This document shows, one piece after another, positions 53,486 to 62,090 of a DNA stretch of 64,000 bases. The notes beneath the pieces were generated by a model. The model made no database searches, was not told the origin of the DNA, and saw only the letters and a program-made list of their open reading frames with translations. How positions within the stretch are numbered: position 1 is the stretch's first letter; each line of letters begins with the position of its first letter. The position numbers and the translations under genes were made by a program. The DNA comes from CAVOAK01 sp965217615 (GTDB lineage: Bacteria; Pseudomonadota; Alphaproteobacteria; UBA8366; CAVOAK01): assembly GCA_965217615.1 (NCBI GenBank), contig CBDCIT010000018.1, positions 1-64,000 of the forward strand. Reading direction: 5' to 3'.

Positions 53486-54340
53486 ATGATGGAAAGGATG
53501 TCCAGCCGGAGACCCGCGGATCGGGCGGTTGCGGACGGCCAGCCCGATCTGTTCGACGAACGCGGCCCGATCGAGGCGTCCCGCGTCCCGGCCCCGGTCG
53601 CGCCGGACGCCGGCCTGACGGACGGCGCGCTGATCGCGACGCTGCCGCAGGCGACCCCATCGAACGTGGAAGCGCTCTGTTTAGAGGTGGTGAGCCGGTC
53701 CCTTGAGGCGGCGGTGCCTGCGCTCGAAGAGCTGTGGCGCCGCTTCGCCGGCTACGGCATCGGGGCGCCGCTGGTGGAGCAGCGCGCGGTCCTGGGCACG
53801 CTCGCGCAGCTTGACTGCGAGGCCGCCCGTGCGGCGTTGAAGGGGATCGTCCTCTCGGGGGGCTTGCCGGCCTCGCTACTGTCAGCCGCGCTTCGGGCGG
53901 CGGCGGACGCCGGGCTCGCCCTGCCCGCTGCGTTCGTCGGTCCGCTGCTGGATCACGGGGACATCGCGGTGCGCGAGCCGGCGTTCGCGCTGGCCCTGAA
54001 GGCAGGTGTCCGCGGCGACCGGTTCCGGGACGGGCTTGGCGATGCGTCGGCGTTCATTCGACGGTCGGCCGCGCTCGCCTTGGGCGACCTGGGCGACGCC
54101 GGGGCAAGGGAAGCGCTGATCGAAGAGCTGATACGAAACCCATCGGGCGAGGTGATCGAGGCGCTCGCCGCGATCGCCGATGACGACGTGATTGTCCACC
54201 TCGGCAGGTGCGCCGAGTGCCATCCCGCTTTCGTCGACATCGTTCTCGACATCCTGCGCGAAATGGAGAGCGCGAAGGCGGCGAGGCTCGCCAGGCGTTT
54301 GGAAGCGTCATGCCGGGTCTCGGGGAAGGGCGGGTGCTGA
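53486..54340 (+). CDS. HEAT-repeat-like protein
   Basis: 284 residues, Ala/Leu-rich and almost wholly helical. After a disordered N-terminus (1-45), helical pairs such as ALEELWRRFAGYGIGAPLVE, LLDHGDIAVREPAFALALKA and AFIRRSAALALGDLGDAGAR, EALIEELIRNPSGEVIEALA resemble HEAT/PBS-lyase repeats. Such proteins are scaffolds or lyase-associated; no catalytic motif is seen. It precedes a small helix-turn-helix-like gene by 90 bp on the same strand. ATG 53486 is uncertain; 53498 is possible. Confidence 0.65.
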   Translation: MMERMSSRRPADRAVADGQPDLFDERGPIEASRVPAPVAPDAGLTDGALIATLPQATPSNVEALCLEVVSRSLEAAVPALEELWRRFAGYGIGAPLVEQRAVLGTLAQLDCEAARAALKGIVLSGGLPASLLSAALRAAADAGLALPAAFVGPLLDHGDIAVREPAFALALKAGVRGDRFRDGLGDASAFIRRSAALALGDLGDAGAREALIEELIRNPSGEVIEALAAIADDDVIVHLGRCAECHPAFVDIVLDILREMESAKAARLARRLEASCRVSGKGGC

Positions 54341-54430
54341 GAGCGCCGGGCGGGCGGGGAGACCCCGCGGTGGCATGCGTGGCCGTCTGGCTTTCGAAAG
54401 CGCCTGACCCGGTTGTCGGGCGAGGCGGAG

Positions 54431-54784
54431 ATGCCGGAAGCGGGTGATAAGCTGAAGGCCGGCGGCGCCGGGCGGCTTTGCTATGGTCTGCCCTCGAACC
54501 TGTTCGGTTCGTTGCGCCACCTCGACGAGCGTCAGCTCGACAGGTTGGTCCGGGCAGTTGTCGAAGAGGCTCGCCGGCGCGGCCGCCCGGTCGATAACGA
54601 GGGTTCCTCGCCGCCACGACCGGCATCAGGAAAGACGCCGGTGCTCGCACAGGCGGCTGGTGAGAGGGCGAAGAGGCGGTGGTTGCCGATCGCGCCGGGT
54701 CAGGAGAAGGTCATCCGGGCTGCGTTCGAGGCCGGTGTCAAGCCGGCGGCCATCGCCCGGCAGTTCAGAGTGTCACGCGCGTAG
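54431..54784 (+). CDS. Small protein with a C-terminal helix-turn-helix, cut by an amber codon
   Basis: 117 residues ending AAFEAGVKPAAIARQFRVSRA then TAG (54782-54784). Reading on in frame gives VEQIVGGPKRREG and TGA at 54826, which completes the recognition helix (RVSRA-Q-VEQIV expected). A single CAG-to-TAG change is therefore likely. The N-terminal part (LPSNLFGSLRHLDERQLDRL) is helical. Probably a DNA-binding partner of the HEAT protein upstream. GTG 54413 is an alternative start. Confidence 0.5.
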   Translation: MPEAGDKLKAGGAGRLCYGLPSNLFGSLRHLDERQLDRLVRAVVEEARRRGRPVDNEGSSPPRPASGKTPVLAQAAGERAKRRWLPIAPGQEKVIRAAFEAGVKPAAIARQFRVSRA

Positions 54785-54829
54785 GTCGAGCAGATCGTCG
54801 GCGGGCCGAAGCGACGCGAGGGCTGAACG

Positions 54830-54985
54830 TGCGGGGCCATATACGCTCCCGAGTGCACGCGGTCGTGCAGGGCGGCCAACCGGCCTTCCAACCCTCCCCC
54901 GTACATCCCCCACGTCATGCCATCCGCACCTGCCGCCGCGTCCTTCTTCAACGCGAAGAACGCCCTGCGCAGCGCATCGACTGTT
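54830..54985 (-). pseudogene. ltrA: Group II intron reverse transcriptase, N-terminal fragment
   Basis: The minus strand reads LRRAFFALKKDAAAGADGMT, WGMYGGGLEGRLAALHDRVH and SGAYMAPH, the first conserved block of intron-encoded reverse transcriptases. It begins right at an IS21-like terminus (54985) and lasts about 50 codons. Compare the C-terminal fragment at 20972-21649. Confidence 0.75.
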
Positions 54986-55108
54986 GATCGGCGTCCAAAA
55001 TTGACCCCCCTGGTTTAGTGACCTTGAACACACCTTGTTGTTTGGACAGACGAGGTGGAGTCAATTTTGTACGCCGATCAGGGGTCAATATTGAAAGCCG
55101 ATTGACAC
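54985..55108. repeat. Cluster of IS21-like termini in opposite orientations
   Basis: TTGATCGGCGTCCAAAATTG + ACCCCC (54985-55010) faces GTCAATTTTGTACGCCGATC (55061) and GTCAATATTGAAAGCCGATT (55084). The arrangement is that of a nearly empty or internally deleted IS21-type element, only about 125 bp long, lying between the ltrA fragment and the Old Yellow Enzyme fragment. Confidence 0.7.
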
Positions 55109-55621
55109 TGAGGCCATAGGCGCTGATCACCGCCTCGATCTCGTCCAACGTCATCGGCGGGCCGGCCTCGGTGCCGTCGCGCAGCAGGCCGGATGGCCCC
55201 AACAGCTCTACATCGGGATCGATGTCCGGTCCCCCCGTAGGTCAGTCAGTCCAACATGCCAGAGTTGGGGAAATATCCGCCCGCCGGCGCCATGCACCTC
55301 GTCCACAACCCGCCGCCAGGCTACCTGCGGCTCGCCGAGCGCGAGGTGCGGAATGCTGGTCCTCGGGCCGGACGATGGATGAGCTATATAGGCGCCTTCG
55401 GTAATGATCAGGCCGACACCGCCTTCCGCCCGCCGGCGATAGTAGGCGGCAACGTCCGGGCCTGGAACGCTGCCCGGGGAATATCCGCGCGTCATCGGCG
55501 CCATGACGATGCGGTTGGCAAGCGCGAGGGAGTTCAGCGTGAACGGCTGAAACAGACTGGCGGCTGGCTGCCGCCGCGCCTCCGACGAAGTATCGCGTCC
55601 AACCGTTGTCACTCTCCTCAC
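55109..55621 (-). pseudogene. Old Yellow Enzyme-type NADH:flavin oxidoreductase, N-terminal fragment
   Basis: The gene starts at 55621 (or nearby GTG/ATG) and encodes the first third of an FMN-dependent ene-reductase barrel: LFQPFTLNSLALANRIVMAP, MTRGYSPGSVPGPDVAAYYR, RAEGGVGLIITEGAYIAHPS, RIFPQLWHVG. Near 55215 the frame shifts; LLRDGTEAGPPMTLDEIEAV ISAY continues in another frame until the IS21-like terminus at 55106. The remaining two thirds are missing. Confidence 0.8.
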
Positions 55622-55935
55622 CGTGCTTTTCGAAACGCTACACCGTGGTATCTCAACGCGCCAAGCAATGCGTTCTGCGGCGCACTATCGGCGCAATCTG
55701 GCTAGGCAAGTGCCTGGCAACAGGGCAACACAAACCAGGGAGGTCTTAATGCCAACCTATGTTTTCTTGGCAAAGCTGACGGATTAAGGCATGCGCAACA
55801 TCCGGCAACGCCCATCGCCACGTCGTATGAGTGGAATCGCTAGCTTTCCAAATTGACGGACAGCTGCGCCAGGTCCGCGCCCTCAAGTTTGGGGACGCGG
55901 GCCGCAGAGGGGTTTCTACACGACGCGGGTGCGAC
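55622..55935. other. Intergenic region between the substrate-binding protein and the OYE fragment
   Basis: About 310 bp with no recognisable gene; 3' flank of the minus-strand substrate-binding protein and 5' flank of the OYE fragment, whose promoter would lie here. Confidence 0.4.
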
Positions 55936-57552
55936 TTACGCAAACCACCAGCGCTTGATCAATTGGTAGCCGTCCATTTCCCAGTCGCCGGCAATTGGAC
56001 CGTGCGCCAATTTGTCCGAATGCGCATAGAGCTCATCGGCGAAGACCGGGATCACACTCCCTGCTTCTTCGTGAATGATCTTCTGGATCTCCCAGTACAT
56101 TTCACGCGCCTTGTTGAAATCGAGCTCGCCCCGCGCCTCCTCCAAAATTCTGTTAAATCTTGGATGTTTCCAATGGGTCTCGTTCCGAGTCGACTGAACG
56201 CTCCATGCACGGGTTAAGAGTTCGTCTGCTGTTGCGCCAGGGTTCCAATAGGAAGTAGCCCATGGATGTTTCAACCAAACATTGCTCCAGTAACCGTCGT
56301 TCGGCACCTTGTTGATTGCGAGATCGATTCCCGCCTTTTTTGCGTGCTCGCTATAGAGCTGTGCCGCGTCGAGCGCGCCTACCCAAATGGCCTCTGACGT
56401 GCTCAGTTTCACCGTCAGATTCTCCATCCCGGCCTTCTTCAGGTGGAACTTGGCCTGATCCGGATCGTAGACCCGCTGCGGCAGCTCCGTATTGTAGTAT
56501 TTGTTAATTGGTGAGATGGGATGGTCGTTGCCTAGCGAGCCACCGTCGTTCAGAACCTTCTTGACTATTTCCTCCCGATCGACGGCGTATTTCAGGGCGA
56601 GCCGCACGTCGTTGTTGTCGAAGGGCGCCACACGGACGTCCATCGGCCAGGTGCGGTGGAGGCCACCTGTGACATTTTCGACCTCTATGCCTTTCGTGCG
56701 CCCAAGCAACTTCAATGTCTTGGCGCTCGGCCTGCTAATGAAGTCTACCTCCCCCGTCACCAATGCATTCTGTCGTGCAGCCGCGTCCAGCATGGGCGTG
56801 AGCTTGGCAGAATCGAACCAGCCCACGCCGTCTTGCCAATGGTTGGGATTGCGCTCCAGCGTGAGGCGCGAGCCCGGCTTAAACTCTTTCAGTATGTAGG
56901 GGCCCGTGCCATTGGCTAAGTCGTACGGCGCCTTTGAATCGTCCTCTTTGAACGAGTTTATTTCAAACAAGCCGCCGATGAAGGGGAAGTTGGCATTCTT
57001 GCCTTTCAACCGGAACACGACACGGTGCTTGCCGTCCTTGTGCATTTCCTTGATTTGCAATGCGCGAGCCTTTCTCGCGGATTTCGAACCTTCGCTTTTG
57101 TGATAGTTGATCGTGTTAATGACATCATCCACGTTGAGCGTTTTGCCATCGTGGAAGGTGACGTCTTTCCGCAGTGTGAAAATCCACGTATCCGCGCTAT
57201 CTCCAGGCTCCCAGGATTCGGCCAGCGAAGGCTTGACTGTCCCCGTATGATGAAATTCGCACATGCTGTTTCGCATAGCCAATATCGCCAAACTCGTGAA
57301 CGCACTGTTTTTCAAGTGTGGGTCGAGGTTGTCCGATGTATTTCCGCTCGCAACGCCCACGCGAAGATGACCGCCCCGCTTCGGTGTCGCAGCTTTGGCC
57401 TCACGTGGCAGCGTTCCGGCCCCTATCATGCTTGCCAAAACGGCCGTGCTGACGCCTAAAGCGGCCACACGATCGATGAACTCACGACGTGAGACATCAT
57501 TGTCGCCGGTCGGCGAACTAATCGACTCTGGTTTCTTGGAATCGTTGCTCAT
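55936..57552 (-). CDS. ABC transporter substrate-binding protein, family 5, Tat-exported
   Basis: This 538-residue periplasmic binding protein delivers peptides, opines or similar solutes to an ABC importer. The start MSNDSKKPESISSPTGDNDV at 57552 has GGGAGAGGCAA upstream. A twin-arginine signal follows (SRREFIDRVAALG, Arg22-Arg23, then a hydrophobic stretch and PREAKAA). The SBP_bac_5 domain fills the rest (PSLAESWEPGDSADTWIFTL, TFHDGKTLNVDDVINTINYH, ANGTGPYILKEFKPGSRLTL, NNDVRLALKYAVDREEIVKK). No permease or ATPase genes remain beside it, so either they are elsewhere or the operon was lost. Intact. Confidence 0.92.
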   Translation of the reverse strand: MSNDSKKPESISSPTGDNDVSRREFIDRVAALGVSTAVLASMIGAGTLPREAKAATPKRGGHLRVGVASGNTSDNLDPHLKNSAFTSLAILAMRNSMCEFHHTGTVKPSLAESWEPGDSADTWIFTLRKDVTFHDGKTLNVDDVINTINYHKSEGSKSARKARALQIKEMHKDGKHRVVFRLKGKNANFPFIGGLFEINSFKEDDSKAPYDLANGTGPYILKEFKPGSRLTLERNPNHWQDGVGWFDSAKLTPMLDAAARQNALVTGEVDFISRPSAKTLKLLGRTKGIEVENVTGGLHRTWPMDVRVAPFDNNDVRLALKYAVDREEIVKKVLNDGGSLGNDHPISPINKYYNTELPQRVYDPDQAKFHLKKAGMENLTVKLSTSEAIWVGALDAAQLYSEHAKKAGIDLAINKVPNDGYWSNVWLKHPWATSYWNPGATADELLTRAWSVQSTRNETHWKHPRFNRILEEARGELDFNKAREMYWEIQKIIHEEAGSVIPVFADELYAHSDKLAHGPIAGDWEMDGYQLIKRWWFA

Positions 57553-57617
57553 TTGCCTCTCCCATTGTGTGTTCGCCCTCCTCACGCGTGGTGTATCGGG
57601 TGCAATGTCAACCACAC

Positions 57618-58715
57618 CTAGTGGATTGATTCCAACGTTTGGAACCCTCGGTTTCGTGCGGCGATGATGTCATCGGGATGTGCTTTCCAGATGAATGGTT
57701 GCGGGTTGGCGGCATTGTATTCACGGACGAAGCGATTGATGGCGGCCTGGAGATCGACGAGGGAATGGAAGATACCGTGCTTGAGCCTGCGCCGCGTGAG
57801 TTTGGCAAAGAAGGCCTCGACGGCATTGAGCCACGAACACGAGGTTGGCGTGAAGTGGAAAGTCCAGCGTGGATGACGGTCGAGCCAGGCGCTGACCTTG
57901 TCCTTCTTGTGCGCCGCGTAATTGTCGAGGATCACGTGGATGGCCTTGTCCGCCGGCACCTCGCGCTCGATGCGGTTGAGGAAGCGGATGAACTCCTGAT
58001 GGCGGTGGCGCTGCATATTCTGCCCGATGACCGTTCCATCCAGAATGTTGAGCGCCGCGAACAGCGTGGTCGTGCCGTGGCGTTTGTAGTCATGGGTCAT
58101 GGTGCCGGTGCGGCCCTTCTTCATCGGCAGGCCGGGCTGGGTGCGGTCGAGTGCTTGGATCTGCGACTTCTCGTCGATCGACAGCACCACCGCATGGGCC
58201 GGTGGATCGACATACAAGCCGACGATATCGGCGAGCTTCTCGGCGAAGGCCGGGTCGTTCGAGAGCTTGAAGTTCCGCCAGCGGTGCGGGCTGAGGCCGT
58301 GGGCTTTCCAGATCGCCTGCACCGTCGACGCGGCGACGCCGGCCGCCTGGGCCATCGCGCGCAGCGTCCAGTGGGTTGCCTCGTGCGGCGGCGGTTGCTG
58401 CGTCTGACGGACGATCCAGGCGACGCGATCAGGCGCGATCGGTGCCTTGCCCGGCGGGCGGGACTTGTCGCGAAGCAGGCCGCCGACGCCCTCGTGCATG
58501 AAGCGCTCCTGCCAGCGCCACACGCAGGTCTTGGACTTGTCGGTCTCGCCCATGATCGCCGAGGTACCCAGACCCGCGCCGATCAGAAGGACAATACGCG
58601 CCCGCCAGACGTGCTTCTGCGGGCTCTTGGGGTCCGCGACGATCGCGCGCAATCGCTGACCGTCACCGGCCGATACAGTGAAGGAGATTCCGCGGCGCGT
58701 GTGCCAGACTCGCAT
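57618..58715 (-). CDS. IS630-family transposase
   Basis: This 365-residue transposase starts MRVWHTRRGISFTVSAGDGQ. The N-terminal helix-turn-helix (IMGETDKSKTCVWRWQERF) and HTH_32-like segment precede the DDE core: VVLSIDEKSQIQALDRTQPG (first Asp), HVILDNYAAHKKDKVSAWLD (second Asp), SWLNAVEAFFAKLTRRRLKH (Glu). The last codon before the element end is His; the stop TAG is formed by the TA target site plus the adjacent flanking G. Intact. Confidence 0.93.
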   Translation of the reverse strand: MRVWHTRRGISFTVSAGDGQRLRAIVADPKSPQKHVWRARIVLLIGAGLGTSAIMGETDKSKTCVWRWQERFMHEGVGGLLRDKSRPPGKAPIAPDRVAWIVRQTQQPPPHEATHWTLRAMAQAAGVAASTVQAIWKAHGLSPHRWRNFKLSNDPAFAEKLADIVGLYVDPPAHAVVLSIDEKSQIQALDRTQPGLPMKKGRTGTMTHDYKRHGTTTLFAALNILDGTVIGQNMQRHRHQEFIRFLNRIEREVPADKAIHVILDNYAAHKKDKVSAWLDRHPRWTFHFTPTSCSWLNAVEAFFAKLTRRRLKHGIFHSLVDLQAAINRFVREYNAANPQPFIWKAHPDDIIAARNRGFQTLESIH

Positions 58716-58769
58716 GCCACGGCACAATACGGAATCCCAAATAGGACTCTTTCGATCCGATCAATCCAC
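57621..58769 (-). mobile_element. IS630-family element, complete
   Basis: The ends GTGGATTGATTCCAACG at 57621 and, inverted, GTGGATTGATCGGATCG at 58769 are flanked by TA on both sides (57619-57620 and 58770-58771), the dinucleotide target of IS630/Tc1 elements. 1149 bp, one transposase gene. Confidence 0.9.
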
Positions 58770-58834
58770 TAGCTGCACGCAGCGAACCCGTTGCGGGCAG
58801 TGTCAGCGAGGAGACAATCCTCGGCACATAACGT

Positions 58835-58971
58835 GTGACAAGACCGGCTTCAAGGCTTTGCTGAATTGAACGCTACGCCCTTGGAGTCGATGCCTCCCGC
58901 ACTAATATCCACTGCCGCCGCCTATCGTCGCTGCTTTGTCGCAGTGTTTCTTATTGATTTCATGAGTGTAG
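58835..58971. repeat. 137-bp dispersed intergenic repeat, copy B
   Basis: Matches 598-734. Located between IS630 (ends 58769) and IS256 copy 1 (starts 58988). No coding frame. Confidence 0.7.
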
Positions 58972-58987
58972 GCCCGGTCCATAGTTC

Positions 58988-60381
58988 GGCTGTGTCTCGA
59001 AAGTGGTGGAAATTTGAGGATGGCGTAATCTCCGGGTGACAAGACAACCACCCAACCGGCGGCTAGCACCGCCAAGGAGATCACGCCATGAAGAACATTA
59101 CCGAGACTTCCGCGCTTTCGCTACTGGCCAATGACGCCGGCTATGATCCACTCGAGGACCGGCTGCGGGAGAACATCAGATCCACGATCGAGGCCGTTTT
59201 TGAGGAGGAACTTGCGCAGTTTCTCGGGCGCTGCCGATACGGTCGAGAGGACGCGCTTCGGCAAGGGTATCGGAACGGGCACCGGGAGCGGCAACTGACG
59301 GGGACATTCGGGACCGAGAGGGTGAGCGTGCCGCGTGCACGGATCGTTGAGGAAGACGGTCGGGCGTCGGAATGGCGTTCGCGGGCGCTGCCACGCTACC
59401 AGCGGCTGACCAGAAAGGCCGAGGCGCTGATCGCTTCGGTGTATCTGTCCGGAACCAACACGCGGCGGGTGAAACGCGCGCTGTTCGGGCTCTTCCGGGG
59501 TGCTGTGAGCAAGGACGTTGTGAGCCGGGCGTGGCGCAAGGTGAAGGTCGATTGGGACGCCTGGTGCAGCCGTGGCCTCGCGGATGAGGATATCGTTCGG
59601 CTGATCCTTGACGGCACTGTGATCAAGACCCGACTGGATCGCAAGGCCACCAACATCTCGGTTCTCGCGGCTATAGGGGTGCGCCGGGATGGCCAGAAGG
59701 TCTTGCTTTCGATCGGGAATATGGGCGGAGAAAGCCAGGCGGCGTGGCGCCAGTTCCTCGACGACCTTGATGCGCGTGGACTGAAACGGCCTGGGTTTGT
59801 CATCGTCGATGGCGCGCCGGGACTGGAGGCGGCTCTGTCGGCGCTTTGGGGCGATGACCTTCCCGTTCAACGCTGCACCGTGCACAAGCACCGCAACCTT
59901 CTGGGTCATGCTCCCAAACACATGCATGACGAGCTGAGCGAAGATTACCGCGATATGATCTATGCCGACACTGCCTCCGAGGTGGAAACCCGCCGCAAGA
60001 CGTTTGTCCGCAAGTGGCGGCTGAAATGCAGGGCCGTCGCGGACAGCCTCGCAGAAGCGGGCGACAAGCTCTTTACCTTCACGCGCCTGTCCAAGAGCCA
60101 ATGGAAATCAGCCCGAACGACCAACGCCATTGAGCGTCTCAACGAGGAGTTCAAGCGCCGGATCAAAACACAGACCGTGCTGCCGTGTCCCGAAACAGTG
60201 CCGATGCTCCTCTGGGCGCTCCTCGCTTCCGGCCAAATCCAGATGCGCAAAGTCGATGGATGGGAAACCCTCGATCAGCTAATCGCCGACGAAACCCTTG
60301 ACCGCGCGGTCTGACCGCCGCAAAACTCAGCCCGCTCGGAGAGGCGCCAAAACCAATTTCCACCACTTTCGAGACACAACC
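58988..60381 (+). mobile_element. IS256-family element, copy 1
   Basis: Ends are GGCTGTGTCTCGAAAGTGGT (58988) and, inverted, GGTTGTGTCTCGAAAGTGGT (60381); 1394 bp. The 8-bp flanks (CATAGTTC and GACAGGTG) differ, so no target duplication is seen. Inverted relative to copy 2 at 62283-63676. Confidence 0.93.
59088..60314 (+). CDS. IS256-family transposase (copy 1)
   Basis: This 408-residue mutator-type transposase has the three catalytic positions: LILDGTVIKTRLDRKATN (Asp), FVIVDGAPGLEAALSALWG (Asp) and TTNAIERLNEEFKRRIKTQT (Glu), plus the C/H region CTVHKHRNLLGHAPKHMHDE. ATG follows AAGGAGATCACGCC. It differs from copy 2 by two residues noticed (Ile5/Thr5 and Thr/Ala in the ETRRK segment). Intact. 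The open frame on the opposite strand is a shadow. Confidence 0.95.
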   Translation: MKNITETSALSLLANDAGYDPLEDRLRENIRSTIEAVFEEELAQFLGRCRYGREDALRQGYRNGHRERQLTGTFGTERVSVPRARIVEEDGRASEWRSRALPRYQRLTRKAEALIASVYLSGTNTRRVKRALFGLFRGAVSKDVVSRAWRKVKVDWDAWCSRGLADEDIVRLILDGTVIKTRLDRKATNISVLAAIGVRRDGQKVLLSIGNMGGESQAAWRQFLDDLDARGLKRPGFVIVDGAPGLEAALSALWGDDLPVQRCTVHKHRNLLGHAPKHMHDELSEDYRDMIYADTASEVETRRKTFVRKWRLKCRAVADSLAEAGDKLFTFTRLSKSQWKSARTTNAIERLNEEFKRRIKTQTVLPCPETVPMLLWALLASGQIQMRKVDGWETLDQLIADETLDRAV

Positions 60382-60548
60382 GACAGGTGCGTACTTGACC
60401 GGTGCAAATTTGCGCTCGGCAGACTTATCAGGAACGGATGTAACGCAGGCATTTCTTTGCAACACCACGTTTTCTGATGGTGAACGCAACTCGGATTGCA
60501 AGGCAAACTAGGTCGCTTGGTAAAAACATCAGCATGAACGGAAACGAT

Positions 60549-60573
60549 GTCCGCTCTTAGCCCAAAAGCGGAC
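60549..60573. repeat. Palindrome, GTCCGCTC/AAGCGGAC family
   Basis: GTCCGCT...AAGCGGAC, a further member of the intergenic palindrome family, upstream of the Rieske oxygenase gene. Confidence 0.7.
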
Positions 60574-60606
60574 CTTGGGGGCTGGCATTGACTCACGCCC
60601 ATCCTA

Positions 60607-62013
60607 TTGCCAGTTTTCGCGCAGGCTGGATTCGTTAAGGGGATCACAGGGAATGGAAGCACATCCATAGCATCGGGAGACGGCAAAGCTGCCGTAAAAT
60701 ACGAAGGTTACCTCAAACGCGACGTTCCCTCCGAGGATAAGGAGCTCACGCATGTCGGCCCCGGTACGCTGGGTGGCGAATATCTCAGGCGGTTCTGGCA
60801 GCCGGTTGCGCTTTCGAGTGAGGTTGGCGACCTGCCGCTCGCCGTGCGGATGCTCGGCGAAGAGCTCGTCCTGTTCCGAACTCGCAAAGGGGAACTTGGC
60901 CTACTGCATTTGCACTGCAGCCATCGCGGCGCCTCGTTGGAGTGGGGAATTCCAACGGATCAGGGCATCTGCTGTTGCTATCACGGCTGGCTCTATGCGA
61001 CCGACGGAAAGATCCTCTCCGCACCGAACGATCCGAAAAGCACGATTCCCGAGAAGACCCGGCATGGCGCTTACCCGGTGCACGAATACAAGGGCATCGT
61101 CTTCAGCTATATGGGGCCGCCCGACGACATTCCCGACTTCCCGGTATACGATTCCTATGAGCTTGAAGACACCGATATGGTGCCGTTCTCGCTCTACATG
61201 CCGTGCAACTGGCTACAGGTGTTGGAGAATGCAGTTGATCTAACTCATAGCTGCTTCCTGCACACCTTGATGAGTGGCGTGCAGTTCGCCGAGTCCTGGC
61301 AAGAGCTGCCGCAGCTCGACTTCTTCGAATCACCGCACGGAATGACCAGCTTCAGCGCTAGGCGTTGGAAGGAGAACCTCCAGGTCAATTCGGGCGACAC
61401 CGTTCTGCCCAACATGCACCAAGGCAGCTCCCTTTGGGAGACGGCGGAGAACAGCAAATATTATACGCGCCAAGCGCTGTCGCGCTGGACGCGGCCGATC
61501 GACGACACCAATACCGACATCATTGGCTCGCGCCTGTTCAACGACAAGGTGGATCCGGACCATAAAGGCGATAGGAGCCAGATCGGCAAGGGCATGATCG
61601 ACTTCATCGGCCAAACGGAGGACGAGCGGCCCTATCACGAGCGTCAGCGCGTGCCGGGTGACTTCGAGGCGATCGTGAGCCAACGTCCGATCGCGGTGCA
61701 TCGCATGGAACATCTGACCGGCGCCGATCTCGGCGTGGCCATGCTGCGGCGCCTGGTACGCCGCAGTATCCGCGCCGTCAAGGCGGGAAAGCCCTTTACA
61801 TCGCCGCCACGCCACTCAAACTGCCTGATACCGACCTACACGTCAGAATCGGTCCTGCATATTCCGTCAGGCAATGGCGAAGATCGCGACCTGATGCGTG
61901 AGTTGGGCCGGAAAGTGGTCGATGTCATGCTCGAGAGCGATCACCTCGAACCGATCGAGCGCGAAGCCTATTATGTGAAGGAACTGGAGAACTTCAGGCT
62001 GTCGAAGCTCTAG
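60607..62013 (+). CDS. Rieske non-heme iron oxygenase, alpha subunit
   Basis: About 468 residues of a ring-hydroxylating/demethylating oxygenase of the phthalate dioxygenase-like group. The Rieske [2Fe-2S] site is HCSHRGASLEWG (Cys104-x-His106) and CCCYHGWLYATDG (Cys123-x2-His126); the mononuclear iron site is NAVDLTHSCFLHTLM (Asp211, His214, His219), numbered from TTG 60607. No in-frame ATG or good ribosome-binding site precedes VGPGTLGGEYLRRFWQPV, so the start is uncertain and the extreme 5' end may have been altered. A reductase partner gene is not nearby. The gene lies between two inverted IS256 copies. Confidence 0.88.
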   Translation: MPVFAQAGFVKGITGNGSTSIASGDGKAAVKYEGYLKRDVPSEDKELTHVGPGTLGGEYLRRFWQPVALSSEVGDLPLAVRMLGEELVLFRTRKGELGLLHLHCSHRGASLEWGIPTDQGICCCYHGWLYATDGKILSAPNDPKSTIPEKTRHGAYPVHEYKGIVFSYMGPPDDIPDFPVYDSYELEDTDMVPFSLYMPCNWLQVLENAVDLTHSCFLHTLMSGVQFAESWQELPQLDFFESPHGMTSFSARRWKENLQVNSGDTVLPNMHQGSSLWETAENSKYYTRQALSRWTRPIDDTNTDIIGSRLFNDKVDPDHKGDRSQIGKGMIDFIGQTEDERPYHERQRVPGDFEAIVSQRPIAVHRMEHLTGADLGVAMLRRLVRRSIRAVKAGKPFTSPPRHSNCLIPTYTSESVLHIPSGNGEDRDLMRELGRKVVDVMLESDHLEPIEREAYYVKELENFRLSKL

Positions 62014-62090
62014 TCCGGCGTCGCGATCGACCACGCCAGTTCCGCGTGTTACCTAATTTATTGATGTTGTGAGTGTCTGCTATCGGAAAT

